A stretch of DNA of 39,532 nucleotides, from IMG/VR virus record IMGVR_UViG_3300004369_000046, positions 1 to 39,532 of that record; one strand, written 5' to 3'. Positions 5,469 to 12,039 of this stretch are shown here, in pieces. Each line of letters opens with the position of its first letter. The first letter of the stretch is position 1. This DNA comes from a virus. The translations under genes and the position numbers were made by a program. The notes beneath the pieces are model-generated. The model worked only from the letters and a program-made list of their open reading frames with translations, was not told the DNA's origin and did not search any database.

Positions 5469-6882
5469 ATTTAAAACTAATCTTACCGCGAATCTCTGTG
5501 CCGGTAAAATTCTTAGCAGTGTCAATAACAACACTACCTTCGTACTGTGGTGGCCATATCATTTTAAATGAATCCATTTGAATGTCGGGACCCGACTTTC
5601 TTGTTCCTGCATAAATTTGGCACATTGTACTAAAGTTTAAAAGCGCCTTTACACACTCGGTGATATTCATTTCTCCAAGTTTAGATCCGAGCCGTCTGCT
5701 CACACCTGCACTTGCATGGTAGATAGGATTGTATCTTGGATTGTCTGTATCTGCGCCATACTTGCTAATAACTTCTCTAAGGGCAGGAGTTAAATCGTTA
5801 ACGTTAGTTTTTTTGCCTCGTTTGCTATCAGCAAAACCTTGTTTAAATACAGCAACATCTTGGTCGTTAATCAATCCATGTTTTTCTGCTAAAATCAAGA
5901 AACCTTGTTCAGCTGAGTTTAAGACCACAGTTTCGATCATATCAATTTCAGGTGCAAACTCTTTTAGTAATGGTTGAAAATCAGCATCTGAACTTTTCAT
6001 TACGATTGTATCGTGTAGTCCTGCTAAACTTGCGGCGGCGCCGCCACCTTTAGAGGCTTTACTGCTTATTCCAACGATGCGACCATTAGGAGCAACTAGC
6101 TTACTATCAACTAACTTTTCTGTAGCACTCAATGGAAAAATAATTTTACAATTAGCAAATGATTCGCCGCCTAATAGTGCGTTTTCTGCACGTTGTCTAA
6201 CATCGTTATTATTAATAGCATCTGTAATTACAGCAATTGGTGCGGCAAATTCTCCTGTATAATTTTCATGTACACTACGGTATCCGTCGCCGCCCTTCAT
6301 TACATATTCTTTATTGCCACTAGCAAGTGCGCTCAGATAGCCAACCATTTGAGATTTTAGATCTTCTGGAATATCTTGCTTTGATTGAATCGCACTAGCA
6401 ATCTGTGTAGGATCATACGGACCTTCACTATTAAACACATTGCTAGGTTTAATGGCGTATGCTTCTTTCTTAGCACTAGCACTACCATACTTATAACCAC
6501 CATGTCCCGATGCTTTTACGCCTGCTGGAATATCAGTCATAAGACCCGAAACATTACCAACGTTCTTAACATAACGAACATAATATTCGTCTTGGTTTCC
6601 AGAGATCATGTGGACAATGTAGAGCCCAAGCATTCCGTTGTTTGGCTTATTTACTAAGTAAACCTTGCCTTCTACGTTATCTTGAAAGTATTGTAATGCC
6701 TCGTCTCGTTGCTGAGGGTTCTCATATGCAATCTGTTTGTCGGGCCAAAGTATTAGCTCGACAAATGTTGACTTATCATTGTCGTCTTTAGGATTGTAAA
6801 ACTCATCGCCGTGCTTTCTGTTAGGAAAGCCTACGCTTTCTACGAGTTTTTTGGGTAGTGGTTTAAACTGTTCGTATCTCAT
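5461..6882 (-). CDS. Large phage protein of unknown function (473 aa)
   Basis: I cannot assign this protein. It is soluble, 473 residues, with no signal peptide. Notable segments: an N-terminal basic stretch, a Gly-rich KASGHGGYKYGSASAKKEAY (about 123-142), KIIFPLSATEKLVDS, and NGRIVGISSKASKGGGAAA (about 267-285). The last places basic residues in a Gly-rich strand-loop and resembles the core of some nuclease-like phage proteins, but I see no complete D/E-xK site, so I propose no activity. A late-type octamer GATAAATA sits 8 nt before the ATG with no RBS, so a leaderless late transcript is likely. It follows the deaminase gene (16 nt gap) and converges with the 51-aa gene. Confidence 0.75.
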   Translation of the reverse strand: MRYEQFKPLPKKLVESVGFPNRKHGDEFYNPKDDNDKSTFVELILWPDKQIAYENPQQRDEALQYFQDNVEGKVYLVNKPNNGMLGLYIVHMISGNQDEYYVRYVKNVGNVSGLMTDIPAGVKASGHGGYKYGSASAKKEAYAIKPSNVFNSEGPYDPTQIASAIQSKQDIPEDLKSQMVGYLSALASGNKEYVMKGGDGYRSVHENYTGEFAAPIAVITDAINNNDVRQRAENALLGGESFANCKIIFPLSATEKLVDSKLVAPNGRIVGISSKASKGGGAAASLAGLHDTIVMKSSDADFQPLLKEFAPEIDMIETVVLNSAEQGFLILAEKHGLINDQDVAVFKQGFADSKRGKKTNVNDLTPALREVISKYGADTDNPRYNPIYHASAGVSRRLGSKLGEMNITECVKALLNFSTMCQIYAGTRKSGPDIQMDSFKMIWPPQYEGSVVIDTAKNFTGTEIRGKISFKFK

Positions 6883-6889
6883 TACTGAG

Positions 6890-6897
6890 TATTTATC
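6890..6897 (-). promoter_or_regulatory. Late-type octamer just before the 6882 gene
   Basis: GATAAATA on the minus strand. T4 spacing puts +1 at 6884, two bases before the ATG at 6882. There is no room for a Shine-Dalgarno between octamer and start. Confidence 0.5.
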
Positions 6898-6898
6898 C

Positions 6899-7354
6899 TC
6901 AGTCGGTATATCCCTGAATATCTAAACCATGATTGTCTAAAGTAACTACTTCATTACCATTTTCAGTATAGACCACACGTCGAATACCAAACTCATTAAT
7001 GCAACGAGCGCAACCTGCACAGGGCTTGCTAGAACCATATTCCCAGTGACGCTTTTCTTTACCATCTCCTTTACGAGCACGAACGATATACAAGGTACAC
7101 TTTTCTAAATCTTCGACGTTGAGTGTCTGTAGTGCATTCTTAATAGCATGCGTTTCAGCATGAAAGAATATTGCATCTGGGTTTTTGGCATACTTGGTTT
7201 GAAACGGATGAGACTTCAGATGGTTAAATCCCACACCCACTACTTTGTTTTTGCGTACAAGAACTGCCGCCATGCGACTGCCTCGAACACGCTCGGTGCT
7301 CTTAGCGATTTCAAACGCTGTATTGATATGTTCGTGATCTTGTTTGGTCAGCAT
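6899..7354 (-). CDS. Cytidine/dCMP deaminase-family enzyme
   Basis: A 151-residue zinc deaminase of the CMP/dCMP family. HAE (residues 65-67) supplies the zinc His and catalytic Glu, and PCAGC (111-115) the two zinc Cys ligands. The spacing and the RxxAVLVRKNKVVGVG N-terminal strand fit dCMP deaminases, which convert dCMP to dUMP for dTTP synthesis; a tRNA or free-base deaminase cannot be excluded. It is slightly shorter than T4 dCMP deaminase (193 aa) and lacks the extra N-terminal zinc region. No RBS is strong at the chosen ATG. It lies downstream of the tRNA cluster on the same strand and may be read from the tRNA promoter. Confidence 0.8.
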   Translation of the reverse strand: MLTKQDHEHINTAFEIAKSTERVRGSRMAAVLVRKNKVVGVGFNHLKSHPFQTKYAKNPDAIFFHAETHAIKNALQTLNVEDLEKCTLYIVRARKGDGKEKRHWEYGSSKPCAGCARCINEFGIRRVVYTENGNEVVTLDNHGLDIQGYTD

Positions 7355-7405
7355 GATACTTTTAAGGGCGTTGTCCTAACCGCTAATCGAAGGGGTCGGT
7401 AAATT

Positions 7406-7501
7406 TGGTAGTCCCGCCCGGATTCGAACCGGGATCGCTCTCTAATCTGGAGACATTTAACTGCGTATAAGGCAGGTGTTTTACCGTTAAACTACGGGAC
7501 C
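7406..7501 (-). tRNA. Atypical tRNA, apparent anticodon TAT (Ile), long variable arm
   Basis: Minus strand. Acceptor GGTCCCG/CGGGACT (first pair G-U), D arm GTTT...AAAC, T arm CCCGG-TTCGAAT-CCGGG, discriminator A, encoded CCA. The anticodon arm folds as CTGC-CTTATAC-GCAG with a C/T mismatch at its base, giving anticodon TAT (Ile, AUA). The variable region is about 26 nt and forms TCTC/GAGA, a class II feature normally seen in Leu, Ser and Tyr tRNAs. The fold is certainly tRNA-like; the isotype is uncertain. Confidence 0.8.
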
Positions 7502-7502
7502 T

Positions 7503-7586
7503 TGGTGCCCGCGGCCAGACTCGAACTGGCACGCCATAAGCGAGGGATTTTAAGTCCCTTGTGTCTACCTATTCCACCACGCGGGC
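7503..7586 (-). tRNA. tRNA-Leu (anticodon TAA)
   Basis: Class II tRNA on the minus strand. Acceptor GCCCGCG/CGCGGGC, anticodon stem GGGA/TCCC with loop CTTAAAA (anticodon TAA), a variable arm CGCTTATGGCG, T loop TTCGAGT, discriminator A and encoded CCA. It reads UUA, a codon common in AT-rich genes. Confidence 0.95.
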
Positions 7587-7590
7587 TATT

Positions 7591-7667
7591 TGGCCTGCCC
7601 TAGAGGATTCGAACCTCTGACCCACAGCTTAGAAGGCTGTTGCTCTATCCAACTGAGCTAAGGGCAG
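7591..7667 (-). tRNA. tRNA-Arg (anticodon TCT)
   Basis: Minus strand cloverleaf with acceptor CTGCCCT/AGGGCAG, D arm GCTC-AGTTGGAT-GAGC, anticodon loop CTTCTAA (TCT), T loop TTCGAAT, discriminator G and encoded CCA. It reads AGA, a codon often under-supplied in bacterial hosts and favoured by phages. Confidence 0.95.
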
Positions 7668-7671
7668 ATCT

Positions 7672-7748
7672 TGGTGGGCCCCCAGGGACTTGAACCCCGA
7701 ACCTACGGATTATGAGTCCGGTGCTCTAACCAATTGAGCTAGAGGCCC
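7672..7748 (-). tRNA. tRNA with CAT anticodon (Met or Ile2)
   Basis: Minus strand cloverleaf with acceptor GGGCCTC/GGGGCCC, D arm GCTC-AATTGGTTA-GAGC, anticodon loop CTCATAA, T loop TTCAAGT, discriminator A and encoded CCA. CAT is elongator Met, or Ile2 if the host TilS modifies C34 to lysidine. The body resembles bacterial Ile2, but I cannot separate the two by eye. Confidence 0.92.
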
Positions 7749-7781
7749 TAAACTGTGATTGTGTGAATGTCCTTCTTTTAC

Positions 7782-7873
7782 TGGCGGTGAGGGTGGGATT
7801 CGAACCCACGGTACCCATTGCTAGGTACAACAGATTAGCAATCTGCCACTTTCGGCCTCTCAGTCACCTCACC
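7782..7873 (-). tRNA. tRNA-Ser (anticodon GCT)
   Basis: Class II tRNA on the minus strand. Acceptor GGTGAGG/CCTCACC, anticodon stem CAGAT/ATCTG with loop TGCTA within TTGCTAA (anticodon GCT), a long variable arm (TACC...GGTA), T loop TTCGAAT, discriminator G and encoded CCA. It is the first gene of the tRNA cluster, about 9 nt below the likely transcription start. Confidence 0.95.
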
Positions 7874-7888
7874 TGTTTAAGTTTATGT

Positions 7889-7917
7889 AGTATAGCAAAC
7901 TTACTTAGTGATGTCAA
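7889..7917 (-). promoter_or_regulatory. Sigma70-type promoter of the tRNA cluster
   Basis: Minus strand TTGACA (7917-7912), exactly 17-bp spacer, TATACT (7894-7889). It reads into Ser, Met/Ile2, Arg, Leu and the atypical tRNA and possibly on to the deaminase gene. Confidence 0.85.
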
Positions 7918-7972
7918 CCACTATTTTTTCACATATTCGTTTTATGTTACGAAAATAGTCTTCCGATTGCAA

Positions 7973-7980
7973 GATAAATA
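7973..7980 (+). promoter_or_regulatory. Late-type promoter octamer
   Basis: GATAAATA on the plus strand. T4 spacing puts +1 at 7986, which is the first base of the first hairpin in the leader of the DUF3563-like gene. Confidence 0.55.
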
Positions 7981-7985
7981 TCTTT

Positions 7986-8068
7986 GTAGGGTGCAATGCT
8001 CTACGGCATATCCCATGCCTTAAAAGCGGTAGCGCCGGGAGAGACCGGGGCCGTGATTCCTTAATCAC
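7986..8068 (+). ncRNA. Structured 5' leader (tandem hairpins)
   Basis: A 107-nt leader before the ATG at 8093 holds consecutive hairpins: GTAGGGTG/TGCTCTAC (7986-8004, with wobbles), GGCAT/ATGCC (8005-8019), a GC-rich CCGG/CCGG element (about 8035-8048), and GTGATT/AATCAC with a 4-nt loop (8053-8068). An AGGAG follows at 8081. The density of helices and the position from the predicted +1 suggest a stabilising or regulatory leader. I match it to no known riboswitch class. Confidence 0.5.
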
Positions 8069-8092
8069 ACACATACATACAGGAGAAAACAC

Positions 8093-8287
8093 ATGAAAAC
8101 AATCCTTCGTTGGATTACTTTACCACTACGAGCAATCGTTAGCTTCTTTACCAATTTAAGCAAAGCCCAAGATATCGAATGGTACTTAGGTCAAGCAACA
8201 GATCATGCAGATCTCGAGCGCAGACTTAACAACCTTCGATATGGTAATCACTTTGGTTATAATAGTTTTAAAGGAGGCAGACTATGA
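8093..8287 (+). CDS. DUF3563-like small protein
   Basis: A 64-residue protein whose centre, EWYLGQATDHADLERRLNNL (residues about 29-48), matches the pattern of the proteobacterial DUF3563 family (YLAQATDLADLERR type). The N-terminal 20 residues are hydrophobic and basic (MKTILRWITLPLRAIVSFF), perhaps a membrane-associated helix. DUF3563 has no known function as far as I know; its presence in a phage suggests capture from a host. AGGAG lies 7 nt before the ATG. Its stop overlaps the start of the next gene (ATGA), so the two are coupled. A late-type promoter and structured leader precede it. Confidence 0.7.
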   Translation: MKTILRWITLPLRAIVSFFTNLSKAQDIEWYLGQATDHADLERRLNNLRYGNHFGYNSFKGGRL

Positions 8288-8469
8288 CCGTAACAATATT
8301 AAATAAGAAATTTTTGGTCGACAATCCTTTTAAAGGATTCGGCAAAGCATTTTGGGAACGCTTAGAACGTTGGGGCGAATATCGATCCCGTTCTGTTATT
8401 AGAGAGTATTGGTGGATGCTAGATGCTGACACTCGTGCATCTCTAATAGAAAGATGGAAGAAGGATTAA
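8284..8469 (+). CDS. Small protein coupled to DUF3563-like gene (61 aa)
   Basis: A 61-residue protein beginning MTVTILNKKFLVDNPFKGFG, rich in Trp, Arg and Glu (FWERLERWGEY, REYWWMLDADTR), predicted helical. Its start overlaps the stop of the DUF3563-like gene, with GGAGG 7 nt upstream inside that gene. The stop overlaps the convergent nucleotidyltransferase-cupin gene by 4 nt. I recognise no family. The pairing with a DUF3563-like protein under one leader suggests the two act together; this is inference from context. Confidence 0.65.
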   Translation: MTVTILNKKFLVDNPFKGFGKAFWERLERWGEYRSRSVIREYWWMLDADTRASLIERWKKD

Positions 8470-9236
8470 ACCTCTTCCTCCCATCTCTCTATATCTTCTT
8501 CTATACACTCTTTGCCATATTGAATTTCAATAATAGAGCAAGGCTCGGGGAATGGATTCAACAACTGATGCCATCTTGTGTTTGGAATGAAGGTGCTTTG
8601 AAATGTTTGCATTACAACTGGCTCTTGTGTTTCATCAATAGTATTGATCACACAAGAGCCTTTGTGTACCATCCAAAACTCACTACGCTTGGTATGACGT
8701 TGCATGGATAATTTCTGGCCCGGTTCGACTACTAATTCTTTAACTTTAACACCTTCTGACTCAAAAAGTACTCGGTAATAGCCCCACGGACGCACGGTTT
8801 TAGGTGCTTGTATGTTTTCTACTAGTGTGCTACTGCTATTGCGTTTGTCAGTGCCACCTACACCAAATTCAAAAGAGCATTTAGCATGTTCAAACCACAT
8901 ACGTTCTTCTTTAGGCAAATCTTCTTTGCTGGCTCGATCTCCGCCGTTACAAAACACAACATGCTCTGCACCAAATGATAATGCTTTAAATATTGCACCA
9001 CTTGCGCTTCCATCTGAATCATCCCAACTAATAACTCTATCTACACCTGCTAGAGCTTGTACAATAGCTACACGCTCTTGCATAGGCATAAACACAAAAC
9101 CTTTTTTGCGAGCAAGCCATTCATCGCTGTTTAGGCCAACCCAAACTTGTTCACCATGCTCTTTAGCGGCACGAATCATTTCAATGTGCCCACTGTGTAT
9201 AGGATCAAATCCACCCGTTACTAGTGCTACTTTCAT
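8466..9236 (-). CDS. Nucleotidyltransferase-cupin fusion (sugar-nucleotide enzyme)
   Basis: A 256-residue two-domain protein. Residues 1-140 form a cytidylyltransferase-like Rossmann domain of the RfaE/TagD type: GGFDPIHSGH (HxGH motif at 14-17), NSDEWLARKKGF and SSSTL (134-138, the ISSTxI-like motif). Residues about 149-256 form a cupin like the phosphomannose-isomerase type II domain of ManC: PWGYYRVL, LSMQRHTKRSEFW and a HQLLNPF segment. The first domain would transfer AMP or CMP to a phosphorylated sugar or polyol; the second usually isomerises or binds a sugar phosphate. I do not recall this order as a standard fusion. With the phosphomannomutase it suggests phage-directed surface-sugar or glycan synthesis. 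Its start overlaps the stop of the methyltransferase gene (4 nt). Confidence 0.8.
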   Translation of the reverse strand: MKVALVTGGFDPIHSGHIEMIRAAKEHGEQVWVGLNSDEWLARKKGFVFMPMQERVAIVQALAGVDRVISWDDSDGSASGAIFKALSFGAEHVVFCNGGDRASKEDLPKEERMWFEHAKCSFEFGVGGTDKRNSSSTLVENIQAPKTVRPWGYYRVLFESEGVKVKELVVEPGQKLSMQRHTKRSEFWMVHKGSCVINTIDETQEPVVMQTFQSTFIPNTRWHQLLNPFPEPCSIIEIQYGKECIEEDIERWEEEV

Positions 9237-9988
9237 AATACGTGTCTATGCCAATCTTTGTCAAACCAGTTTGTTATCAGATCTTCTTGTCTAATATATC
9301 CGTTCGAATCTAAACTTTTTATTGCACTTGGATTCAACATCTTCATGTCTGCTAGTTGATACAAACTTGTTTTAGGATCAATTGGATCTCCTGCTTTGTA
9401 AACAGCCGCATGGATCCAAGGAACATAATCGTGCGTCTCTACTTTAAAAAACGCATCATTGCAGTCGAATCCACAAACCGCTAGCATATACATCAGGTTG
9501 ACAATGTTGTGTGGGTACAATGTTCCGTCATACACACGGAAATGAACTTTATTGTTTACATACCCTGTATACTGCGGCATGATGATAATCAACATACCAT
9601 CCTTGACCATCAGTTTATTCCAGTTACAAAGAGTTTGTAATGGATTTATTGCATACTGAAATGCATCATGACACCACAGCAAATCAATCTTACTGCCAAC
9701 GACTCCTTCTTTTTCAAAGTCGTCAGTTATCAGTTTAACATTTTTTAGATTTTTGACTGTCGGATCTAATGTGTCTGTTAAATCGATAGAAGCTAGGTTG
9801 TAGTTGCGAGGCTCGGGTTTTTCTTCTCTAGTTGCGAGTGTAGCCCACCACTTGGTGTCTAAGCCAGCGCCGCAACCAAAGTCTGCAACATTTTTAATGC
9901 TGTCAAGAAAACTATCGTATTGATATATTTGATTAAGTGTTTTAAGACTGTGTAGATGGCTTTGGTGAGGGCTTACAAAATGATCCAT
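9233..9988 (-). CDS. Class I SAM-dependent methyltransferase
   Basis: A 251-residue protein with a Rossmann methyltransferase fold. Motif I is VADFGCGAGLDT (residues 34-45, SAM binding), followed by SIDLTD (acidic end of strand 2), LITDDFEKEG and LLWCHDAFQYAINP (motif IV region). The C-terminal half after about 130 is less typical and may bind substrate. It resembles small-molecule or sugar methyltransferases (type 11) more than DNA methylases: no DPPY or PCQ motif is present. It overlaps the gene upstream by 47 nt and the fusion gene downstream by 4 nt, so it belongs to one operon that also includes the sugar-nucleotide fusion; glycan methylation is a reasonable guess. Confidence 0.8.
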   Translation of the reverse strand: MDHFVSPHQSHLHSLKTLNQIYQYDSFLDSIKNVADFGCGAGLDTKWWATLATREEKPEPRNYNLASIDLTDTLDPTVKNLKNVKLITDDFEKEGVVGSKIDLLWCHDAFQYAINPLQTLCNWNKLMVKDGMLIIIMPQYTGYVNNKVHFRVYDGTLYPHNIVNLMYMLAVCGFDCNDAFFKVETHDYVPWIHAAVYKAGDPIDPKTSLYQLADMKMLNPSAIKSLDSNGYIRQEDLITNWFDKDWHRHVL

Positions 9989-10244
9989 GTTTGAGAATAT
10001 CCAAAGTTACTTGTTTACTGTAATTATCTAGTTTGGATTCGAATTCTCGATTTAATTGCTTAATATGGTATTCAGTTAAACTATCTGCAAACAGTGTGAG
10101 TTGTCTAAGTTGTAGTGCATACGTGTCAAGTTCTGCTTGCCAACGTTGTAGTTTAAACATGTCTTGCCATTCTACTTTAGGTTTGGCATCACGCAATACT
10201 TCCCAGCGATCTAAATTTTTTTTAATGCTATTGAAGTGTAACAT
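9942..10244 (-). CDS. Small helical phage protein (100 aa)
   Basis: A 100-residue, highly helical protein (KKNLDRWEVLRDAKPKVEWQ, then long Leu/Gln/Glu-rich heptads) probably forming a coiled coil, ending in a flexible PSPKPSTQS tail. I recognise no family. Its start lies inside the end of the UvsY-like gene (17-nt overlap) and its end overlaps the methyltransferase by 47 nt, so it is packed between recombination and sugar genes on one transcript. A role with UvsX/UvsY is possible from position alone. Confidence 0.6.
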   Translation of the reverse strand: MLHFNSIKKNLDRWEVLRDAKPKVEWQDMFKLQRWQAELDTYALQLRQLTLFADSLTEYHIKQLNREFESKLDNYSKQVTLDILKHGSFCKPSPKPSTQS

Positions 10245-10683
10245 CTTCCATGCCCGCTGTGCGTAGTTTTACAATATGTCCGAGCATCCATTGCTTGTTA
10301 TCCAATCCTTTGTGTATACCTAACCACTTGTTTCGTAACAAGCTCACTTCATTGATTAGAGTTTCAAAGTCAATAACATCATCTTCGCCGTCAACATATT
10401 TTTCAGCGTCTCTACTACTTAAAGCTCGAGCATACCCTTCTAGGTATTTTTGAAAATGTTTACGTCGAATTTTCCTAAGTTGTATGTTGAGAAACTCGAG
10501 CACCGCTTCAATCTCTTGAAGTTGATTAAAACGGTGCTCGGTAATCCCTGGCATTTCTTTCAAGTTAATTTCAATGATGCCTGATATCTTTGCATCCTTA
10601 CGTGCTTTTTCGAGTTCAGCTTCGTAATATGCAATGAATGCAGGTAGTTCACCAAGGTCTTTAACTACTCGATTATACCACAT
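10228..10683 (-). CDS. uvsY: Probable UvsY-like recombination mediator
   Basis: A 151-residue helical protein placed two genes after uvsX on the same strand. The middle and C-terminal pattern (LEGYARALSSRDAEKYVDGE, then EVSLLRNKWLGIHKGLDNKQ and MLGHIVKLRTAG) follows the arrangement I associate with UvsY of marine T4-like phages: a basic helical core, a conserved KYVDGE-like turn and a final helix that oligomerises. T4 UvsY (137 aa) loads UvsX on gp32-covered ssDNA. Similarity to T4 itself is weak by eye, so the call rests on pattern plus synteny. A 3-nt gap separates it from the acidic protein upstream. Confidence 0.65.
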   Translation of the reverse strand: MWYNRVVKDLGELPAFIAYYEAELEKARKDAKISGIIEINLKEMPGITEHRFNQLQEIEAVLEFLNIQLRKIRRKHFQKYLEGYARALSSRDAEKYVDGEDDVIDFETLINEVSLLRNKWLGIHKGLDNKQWMLGHIVKLRTAGMEDVTLQ

Positions 10684-10686
10684 AGA

Positions 10687-10941
10687 TCAATCTTCGTCAT
10701 ACGTCCATTCATCTTCATCTTCATCATCTGCTGAATCTTCAAAGTCGTATTCTTCATACGCTGTACGAAGATATTCGCAGTTGATTTGACCGACTAACTC
10801 TTCTAAGTCTAGTTCGTCCATTTCGTCAACTAATATTCCCATTAGATGGTCTGCGGCACCTTGACGGTTTACCGCAGGAATGTAATCTAACAGAATATTG
10901 TATGTTGTTACTAGACTATCCATGTCTACAGATTCGCTCAT
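10687..10941 (-). CDS. Small acidic protein between uvsX and uvsY
   Basis: An 84-residue acidic protein starting MSESVDMDSL, with a C-terminal tail made almost only of Asp, Glu, Tyr and Trp (EEYDFEDSADDEDEDEWTYD). I set the start at 10941, one nt after the uvsX stop, with AGAGG upstream, rather than an in-frame Met at 10959 inside uvsX. Such tails mimic DNA or contact ssDNA-binding and recombinase proteins; the position inside the uvsX-uvsY operon fits a regulator of recombination filament assembly (inference). I recognise no family. Confidence 0.65.
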   Translation of the reverse strand: MSESVDMDSLVTTYNILLDYIPAVNRQGAADHLMGILVDEMDELDLEELVGQINCEYLRTAYEEYDFEDSADDEDEDEWTYDED

Positions 10942-10942
10942 A

Positions 10943-12013
10943 TTAAACCTCTTCTTCAAGTACCTCTTCGGGTTCAGTATCTACCTCTAGAGCAACGGGC
11001 TCCCGATAATTTTGCATTATGGTATCTAAACAACCGTCGCTGTTTTTCTCCCATGCCTTACGGAATTGTTTTAGCTCATTGCCATTTGGTAAATCATATT
11101 TAAGCATATTACCTACTTTCTGTAACATGCCTTTCTTTTCGAACAAGTCTACTAGACCGCTGTAAGGATCCATTCCTGTTTCATACGGGATCTTAACCTG
11201 TACAGCTTCAAAAGGTTTTGCATAACGAGTTTTCATAACTTTACAAGCGGCACGAATACCATTCACATCGCTCACTTTGTTACCATCCTCGTCTTCTTTG
11301 AGCTTGAGCTTACGCATAGCAACCACAATACTTGATGCATACACAAAGCCTTGTCCGCCCGAGATCTTATCATCTGGGTCAAACATGTCTTGTGATGCAT
11401 ATGTATGGTTAGTACATACCATACCTACATTGTAACTACCAAACATATTAACACAGTTACGTACAAGTGCTGTCAGTGCTTTAGGCTTACGACCCATGTC
11501 ACCTTTCATATCGCCCTTGTCAAATTGATCCACGTCAGTGGGTGTAAGCAACATACCCAAACTATCAATAACAAACAATACTTTGGGTCGTTCTTCTTCA
11601 GCCATTGTCTTGTAGTCTGACATGAACGTGCTAATAGTTTTGGCAACGTCGTCAATCATGCTCATGCTTAGTTTTAGCAGTTTGCTCTCGTCTGTGTCTA
11701 CACCTAGTGCATGTAACCATGCCTCATCAAGTGCGTTTTCACTGTCAACGAGAACAACAAAAATACCTTGCTCTTGAGCATTCTTAACAATGTTGCCGGA
11801 GACAAAGTAACTTTTACCTGCGCCGCTCTCGCCAGCAAATACAGTTACCTTACCCATAGGAACTCCCTTGTCAAACTCTCCGCTGACAAGATAATTTAGT
11901 GCATAGTTTCCTGTTGAAACCCAGTCTGTGGGATCGTGGAAACCAACTGTCAATCCGGTGATTGACTTTGTAATATCCTTTCGGAATTTACTTACGTCAA
12001 ATGGTTTAGCCAT
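10943..12013 (-). CDS. uvsX: UvsX RecA-like recombinase
   Basis: A 356-residue RecA/RAD51-family ATPase. Walker A is GESGAGKS (61-68), the catalytic Glu follows in VDSENALDE (89-97), and Walker B is VLFVID (145-150). The L2/ssDNA region and C-terminal FRKAWEKNSDGC block match UvsX of marine T4-like phages; T4 UvsX has 391 residues. It forms filaments on ssDNA and performs strand exchange for recombination-dependent replication, with gp32 and UvsY. The C-terminus is acidic (EPEEVLEEEV). AGGTAGG precedes the ATG. The gene follows gp32 with a 125-nt structured gap (see RNA at 12040-12121), and is followed by the acidic protein and UvsY. Confidence 0.95.
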   Translation of the reverse strand: MAKPFDVSKFRKDITKSITGLTVGFHDPTDWVSTGNYALNYLVSGEFDKGVPMGKVTVFAGESGAGKSYFVSGNIVKNAQEQGIFVVLVDSENALDEAWLHALGVDTDESKLLKLSMSMIDDVAKTISTFMSDYKTMAEEERPKVLFVIDSLGMLLTPTDVDQFDKGDMKGDMGRKPKALTALVRNCVNMFGSYNVGMVCTNHTYASQDMFDPDDKISGGQGFVYASSIVVAMRKLKLKEDEDGNKVSDVNGIRAACKVMKTRYAKPFEAVQVKIPYETGMDPYSGLVDLFEKKGMLQKVGNMLKYDLPNGNELKQFRKAWEKNSDGCLDTIMQNYREPVALEVDTEPEEVLEEEV

Positions 12014-12039
12014 ATTTTTCCTACCTTGTTAAAAGAATA

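Noticed and set aside
7441-7470. Reading the variable-arm stem of the atypical tRNA as its true anticodon arm (GAT or CCA)
   Set aside because: Those folds lack the U at position 33 or have mismatched stems; the TAT fold, though imperfect, keeps standard D and T arm distances better.
7406-7873. tRNA cluster as a prophage attachment site
   Set aside because: All tRNAs are complete, belong to a phage promoter unit, and no integrase or flanking direct repeat is visible.
7986-8068. Glutamine (glnA/Downstream-peptide) riboswitch, known from marine phages and cyanobacteria
   Set aside because: The diagnostic conserved bases (such as GGAAGTAGG) are absent; only general hairpin content fits.
8812-9294. 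Plus-strand ORF of 160 codons
   Set aside because: It lies wholly antisense to the nucleotidyltransferase-cupin gene, has no RBS and an implausible composition.
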